From an uncultured Prevotellaceae bacterium (GTDB taxonomy: Bacteria; Bacteroidota; Bacteroidia; Bacteroidales; Bacteroidaceae), in the NCBI GenBank assembly GCA_902778535.1, contig CACYYG010000009.1:124001-188000 (forward strand): DNA of 64,000 nucleotides, read 5' to 3'. This document shows, piece after piece, positions 60,341 to 64,000 of the stretch. Within the stretch, counting starts at the first letter, position 1. Every line of letters begins with the position of its first letter. The notes beneath the pieces are model-generated. The model was not told where the DNA came from. It worked only from the letters and a program-made list of their open reading frames with translations, and did not search any database. A program made the translations under genes and the position numbers.

Positions 60341-60571
60341 TTAGAGGAATAGCCTATACGATGCGGTAACCGCATTGTAGCCGAAACCATTAACGTATTC
60401 AACATCTTGAAGCATTCTTACATGCTCATTGTTGACTTTGTAGAACCTCTCTCCATTAATTAGTTTTACATACAATGTAAGACTAATGATGGAGTTGTCG
60501 CAAATTCTCTGCACAGCAACGTCTGCAATGTTGTGCCACTCTGGGATTTGATACTCTTCATTTTGATTCAT
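60341..60571 (-). CDS. small hypothetical protein, first gene of the long operon
   Basis: 76 residues (NQNEEYQIPEWHNIADVAVQRICD, then 'GERFYKVNNEHVRMLQDVEYVNGFGYNAV'), beta-rich. It begins the run of 17 minus-strand genes. About 70-90 bp upstream lies a palindrome (60643-60663), a candidate operator. Unknown family. Confidence 0.5.
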   Translation of the reverse strand: MNQNEEYQIPEWHNIADVAVQRICDNSIISLTLYVKLINGERFYKVNNEHVRMLQDVEYVNGFGYNAVTASYRLFL

Positions 60572-60642
60572 AGCTCTTTTTGTATTAATTACACAATGGA
60601 TTTGATTGTAAAAAAAATATAGTCCTATTAAGAAGCGTCCTT

Positions 60643-60663
60643 AATGTGTATTATATACACATT
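60643..60663. promoter_or_regulatory. palindrome upstream of the long operon
   Basis: AATGTGTAT-tat-ATACACATT, perfect 9-bp arms, 72 bp before the first gene at 60571. Its position, between the terminator of the upstream operon and the start of the long operon, suggests an operator. Confidence 0.55.
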
Positions 60664-60682
60664 GGAGGCGAGCCCCTTATAA

Positions 60683-60701
60683 ACCTCCCGCGAAGGGAGG
60701 T
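60683..60701 (-). terminator. terminator of the DarT-like/Nudix operon
   Basis: ACCTCCC-gcgaa-GGGAGGT, a perfect 7-bp stem; on the minus strand it is followed by TTTAT. It lies 16 bp after the Nudix stop codon. Confidence 0.65.
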
Positions 60702-60716
60702 ATTATATCTTACTTA

Positions 60717-61448
60717 TTAAAATTCAAGACGCATTCCTATTTTCTTTGCTTTAGCATATGCATCTTCATCAAAAGTATACAACTTAGGAGAGCGGTACGG
60801 GTTTCCAGTCAATTTCTTGCCAGTTTCCTTAATATAACCTAATTTGAGCATTTTCTTAGGAAAATTCCTTCTATCCCGTAGTTTAATGTCATCTTCTGGG
60901 GGATCAAGAATAGCAATATATATATTCTGCAGCTGAGGCATGGTAAATTCTTTATCCAGAAGATGAAATCCAATTGGCTCAAAATGGATTCTCTGTCTCA
61001 ACCTCTCCAGTGCTGTATCTATAATCAGTTTGTGGTCAAATGCCAGTTCAGGTAGGTCTTTCACTGGAAACCATCGTGCCAGTCTTGCATCATCACCGCC
61101 TTTAATCCTATATTTGTCTTTTACAACTAAGGCAAAGAATGCAATTGTGATAACTCGTTCTCGACTGTCTCGATCAATGTCGGAGAAGGTTTGCAGTTCT
61201 TCCATATAGATACCTTCAACATTCGTTTCCTCATGTAGTTCACGATATGCAGCATCTTTAGCGGTCTTATCTCCTGGCAGAATGAAGCCACCTGGTAAAG
61301 CCCACATTCCTGCATATGGTTCACCACCTCTTTGAATTAGTAGAAGATTAAGTTCTTCACCATCAAAACCGAAAACGACAGAGTCTGTCGTGACTGCAGG
61401 ATGCCAATAAGGCGATTCCCATTTTTTAGTTTCTTTGTTATACTCCAT
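60717..61448 (-). CDS. NrtR-like Nudix-winged-helix regulator
   Basis: 243 residues. Nudix domain in 15-150 with the box GGFILPGDKTAKDAAYRELHEETNV: the REL-EE core is present, while the first acidic residue is Asp rather than Glu and the box carries small shifts, as in NrtR proteins that bind ADP-ribose compounds and may not hydrolyse them. Residues 165-243 form the winged helix (FTMPQLQNIYIAIL, then RRNFPKKMLKLGYI). NrtR represses NAD-related genes. Two identical-type palindromes flank its promoter, so it likely controls itself. Located 79 bp after the DarT-like gene on the same strand. Confidence 0.85.
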   Translation of the reverse strand: MEYNKETKKWESPYWHPAVTTDSVVFGFDGEELNLLLIQRGGEPYAGMWALPGGFILPGDKTAKDAAYRELHEETNVEGIYMEELQTFSDIDRDSRERVITIAFFALVVKDKYRIKGGDDARLARWFPVKDLPELAFDHKLIIDTALERLRQRIHFEPIGFHLLDKEFTMPQLQNIYIAILDPPEDDIKLRDRRNFPKKMLKLGYIKETGKKLTGNPYRSPKLYTFDEDAYAKAKKIGMRLEF

Positions 61449-61457
61449 TTTTGCTTT

Positions 61458-61528
61458 GCGTAAATTTTACGCTGCAAAAGTACAAACAAAAATTGAATGC
61501 CGCAAATTTTATTGCGTATTTTTTACGC
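61458..61528 (-). promoter_or_regulatory. promoter and twin operators of the Nudix gene
   Basis: On the minus strand, -33 TTTG (61503-61506) and -7 TACTTTTG (61475-61482) are 20 bp apart. Palindromes GCGTAAATTTTACGC (61458-61472) and GCGTATTTTTTACGC (61514-61528) enclose the promoter, with centres 56 bp apart. The first lies at the expected transcription start, the second just upstream of the -33 element. The pattern GCGTAnnnnnTACGC is suited to a dimeric repressor that loops or blocks. Confidence 0.75.
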
Positions 61529-63531
61529 TAAGACTCAATAATTTCGGGATTTTTAACATTTAGGATGTATTTCAAAGGTATAATGCCCTTAACCAATATC
61601 TCAGCTTGCATCTGAAGGTATTCATCCTCTGACATCCAAGAATTCACTTTTTGAGTAGCTGAAATATTGATTCTCTTTAAATCTTCAAAGGTTGTCCCAT
61701 GTTTCATTTTTGGCGAAGTGGCTTCCATATCGGCAAACACAGTATCCTCAAAAGTCGCGACCTCTATTGATATTTTCAATAGGATTAAGCTTTTCCCGAT
61801 TTTCTTGCGTTCATCAATTTTAGGAAGTCGTTTGCAAAAGCTTAATCGAGCATAGTCTTCCAGCCCCCATTGTGCATCTAAATCTCTGGATTGGGCCATA
61901 TCTTCTCTGAGAGGCATGACAATAGCTTCATCCAGACATCTTTTGTATGACATTAGCCCTCCATGTCTGATGATTGACTCTAGTTTGTCTTCATCCGTAA
62001 AGTGGTAGAAGCAGTTTATGCCATTATCTAAAAGATATTGAATTATCTCATTTCGACAAGTTTTATAAGATGGTGAAATATGGTCTTTTTTCAGGTACGG
62101 AACTGGTTCTTCTTTGCGAATGGAAATATTGTTTAGAAGGTTTAAATATGTTTTTATAGATTCTGAAAGTTCATTTGTTTCAGTCTTTGCAAGAGCCAGC
62201 TCCCCTTTTTTATATTTTTCATGAACAAGCGTTGCGAGTGAATCATTCATTTTAAAACCTTTATTAGCAAGTTGATCGATATTGCCAATTTTATATAATT
62301 CTCTCGTATGGAACAGTTTTATTGCATCACGTGAATATACCGAATTCATTCCAAGTATATTATTTGAATATGCCATATAGTGTGCAGAATTCAAGTCTGC
62401 GAGTGTCATGAATCTGGCATCGCAATCATGAATACCTGCAAGGATTATATCAGAATAATCTTTTATTAGATTAGCCCTTAACCCATAAGCTCTAATCTTA
62501 TGTTGAATCGCAATCGGTCGTACTTCGCTATTATAATAGACTTTTGCATCAGTCTCCCGGTCATGCCAATATATCACTCTTGATAAAAGATGGTATAAAC
62601 TAAATAGAAACACTCTTGTTAATCGTGAGTTGCTGCTGTAAATAGACGACATTCCTCTTTCATCCATTGCTTCTACAATCGTATAGAGAATATTCGCACT
62701 TCCGTATATAGCTTCACTATTATTCCAAAATAAATTTGGTGAAGAAAAAATATGCTCAAATGCTTGGTTGGCAAAAGAAAATGCATAATCTATCATATTT
62801 GCCTTAAAGAGCTTGCAGAATATCTCGTTGATGATGTATGGGTTTGTAGTCGCCTTATAATTATCCAGGAATGCGCTACAATCTTTTTCTGTAAGGTCTT
62901 TCTTATAAAAAGACTCATTCGCTTCTGTAAGAAAGTGCTCAATGGCTATATGATCATCAATTTGATGGCTATGGTTGACATAGTGTATTGCGTCCTTATG
63001 ATCGTTCATAATCCTATAGAACCTTTCCTTGATTGTTTCAAGTGTGAAGTTCTTATCAGGATTATTCTGTCCCGTTGCATTCAGGCTTAATTGATATTGA
63101 CAAATCTTGTCATATAGGTTTGTTGCTTTAAGATCATCATACAGAAATTTCGGAAGTCCTTCCACTTGCCATATAAAATGGTCAAGGTAGTCAATTTCTT
63201 CAACTGTCATATCCAAAGCCCATTGAGGGCGTGGATTCCATGTCAGCACCTTGTTTATGTCAAAACGTTTCTTGCCATCAGGAAACTGTGAGTCTGCATA
63301 TTTTTTCTGATAAAGGCTATATTTTGCACATAGCGAATCAATAATGGAACGGACACCTGGAGTGTCCGCACCTGTTTGTGCCAATAGCTTCTTGTACTCT
63401 GTAAGTAATCGTCCTAAATCGTCATCATCATTCCATTCTAAATACTCCAAGAGGCCCGGCACTTTCTTTATGTAACGAGCAAAATTTTTCAGCTTGTCTT
63501 CATTCAGACAATATGCCCATTTATAAACCAT
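61528..63531 (-). CDS. large protein with C-terminal DarT-like ADP-ribosyltransferase domain
   Basis: 667 residues. Residues about 500-667 have the DarT (DUF4433) pattern: 'CFYHFTDEDKLESIIRHGGLM' (NAD-binding His510), then 'SRDLDAQWGLEDYARLSFCKRLP', 'LLKISIEVATFEDTVFADMEAT', and QAEILVKGIIPLKYI with Glu644 as expected catalytic residue. DarT adds ADP-ribose to thymidine bases in single-stranded DNA. The first 500 residues are helical with no recognised domain. No DarG-like macrodomain gene is adjacent, which is unusual. It starts 1 bp after the stop of the upstream gene. Confidence 0.75.
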   Translation of the reverse strand: MVYKWAYCLNEDKLKNFARYIKKVPGLLEYLEWNDDDDLGRLLTEYKKLLAQTGADTPGVRSIIDSLCAKYSLYQKKYADSQFPDGKKRFDINKVLTWNPRPQWALDMTVEEIDYLDHFIWQVEGLPKFLYDDLKATNLYDKICQYQLSLNATGQNNPDKNFTLETIKERFYRIMNDHKDAIHYVNHSHQIDDHIAIEHFLTEANESFYKKDLTEKDCSAFLDNYKATTNPYIINEIFCKLFKANMIDYAFSFANQAFEHIFSSPNLFWNNSEAIYGSANILYTIVEAMDERGMSSIYSSNSRLTRVFLFSLYHLLSRVIYWHDRETDAKVYYNSEVRPIAIQHKIRAYGLRANLIKDYSDIILAGIHDCDARFMTLADLNSAHYMAYSNNILGMNSVYSRDAIKLFHTRELYKIGNIDQLANKGFKMNDSLATLVHEKYKKGELALAKTETNELSESIKTYLNLLNNISIRKEEPVPYLKKDHISPSYKTCRNEIIQYLLDNGINCFYHFTDEDKLESIIRHGGLMSYKRCLDEAIVMPLREDMAQSRDLDAQWGLEDYARLSFCKRLPKIDERKKIGKSLILLKISIEVATFEDTVFADMEATSPKMKHGTTFEDLKRINISATQKVNSWMSEDEYLQMQAEILVKGIIPLKYILNVKNPEIIES

Positions 63532-63532
63532 C

Positions 63533-64000
63533 TCAATATTGAGGTAGAGGACGATAGTTCTTATTCATGTAGGGAGCAACCAGAAGTTGCTGGAAGACTT
63601 GCTTAGTGATTGCATAATCCATATGGTCCAAAGGTCGTATCATTGCGTCGCACAACTTGCATATAGCATTAACTTCGGATTCACCACATAGTCTAAATGC
63701 AATCCAAAATAAGACGCTCATATCGTTCAGCAACTCGAAAATATAGGTAAATTCCAGTTCTTCAAGAGCTTGTGAGTCTGATTCCGCCTTGGACGCCAAG
63801 TTTTCAAGTCTTGCCGTGCATACGGTACCAACTGCTTCGTTAGAATTTGTTGTCATCCACCGTATCAAATTAGCATGGACTTCCGTGATGGCCATCTGAC
63901 CATAGAATTTATGAATCTCTGTTGATGCTTCATTATAATCGTCAAAATCAGGCAACTCGTCTTTGGAGAATGCCTCAAAGACAAGTTTAGTAGTATAGGC
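63533..64000 (-). CDS. hypothetical protein, partial at the window edge
   Basis: At least 155 residues; the frame is open to base 64000, so the start is outside. The visible part is helical, neutral, with segments 'VHANLIRWMTTNSNEAVG' and 'EFTYIFELLNDMSVLFWIAFRLCG'. Its stop (TGA) is one base from the start of the DarT-like gene, so translation is coupled; a partner or antitoxin role is possible but not shown. Confidence 0.5.
   Translation of the reverse strand, partial: AYTTKLVFEAFSKDELPDFDDYNEASTEIHKFYGQMAITEVHANLIRWMTTNSNEAVGTVCTARLENLASKAESDSQALEELEFTYIFELLNDMSVLFWIAFRLCGESEVNAICKLCDAMIRPLDHMDYAITKQVFQQLLVAPYMNKNYRPLPQY

Overview
The window looks like a chromosomal segment of a Prevotellaceae (Prevotella or close relative) bacterium. 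Supporting signs are the Bacteroidetes promoter form (-33 TTTG, -7 TAnnTTTG) before many genes, many lipoprotein signal peptides, C-terminal tails of the type 'KGIYIxNGKK' used by Prevotella type IX secretion cargo, and families typical of the phylum (GH51, M56/BlaI pairs, DUF1896, DUF4407, BspA-like leucine-rich repeats, DUF4373). Organism identity is inference from these features only.

1-28 kb is mostly ordinary chromosome. It holds a GH3 lipoprotein, a Sel1 protein, a BlaI/M56 signalling pair with three operators, a VapD-type toxin pair, and an alpha/beta hydrolase with its AraC regulator. A run of exported redox-type enzymes follows (aldo/keto reductase, amidohydrolase, flavodoxin, monooxygenase, CMD-cupin). 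Next come a complete tripartite ABC efflux operon (two permeases, double ATPase, HlyD, TolC) with a divergent AraC gene, an arabinan-directed group (SGNH esterase, GH51), a second flavodoxin and dinB.

28-42 kb is accessory and is framed by two near-identical hsp20 genes, each with the same upstream architecture: a sigma-54 type -24/-12 promoter and two TTTAAC-type dyads about 30 bp apart. Between them lie an array of palindromes, a SrfC-like ATPase, a broken TPR gene, the 3' half of a tRNA-Ser(GGA) (likely an integration scar), an ATPase_2 protein, and a compact plus-strand block (34.5-41.7 kb) of small proteins, primase-like proteins and a replication-initiator-like protein behind a six-unit 12-bp repeat array. 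This block looks like the replication module of an integrated mobile element; no integrase is visible.

42-64 kb is AT-richer and almost all on the minus strand. Its centre is one very tight operon of 17 genes (60571 down to 47329), with most gaps under 40 bp. It runs from unknown cytoplasmic proteins through a DUF4407 membrane protein, a macro-like/VWA fusion, a full DnaB helicase, a solo WYL-like protein and a DnaB-derived ATPase to a set of membrane proteins and lipoproteins. Upstream of it, a second operon encodes a 667-residue protein ending in a DarT-like ADP-ribosyltransferase domain, and a NrtR-like Nudix regulator with two matching palindromes at its own promoter. These two operons are the best candidates for an undescribed system: three separate modules (DarT-like, Nudix, macro-like) could make, sense or remove ADP-ribose, beside duplicated helicase parts and an envelope branch. 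The function is unknown.
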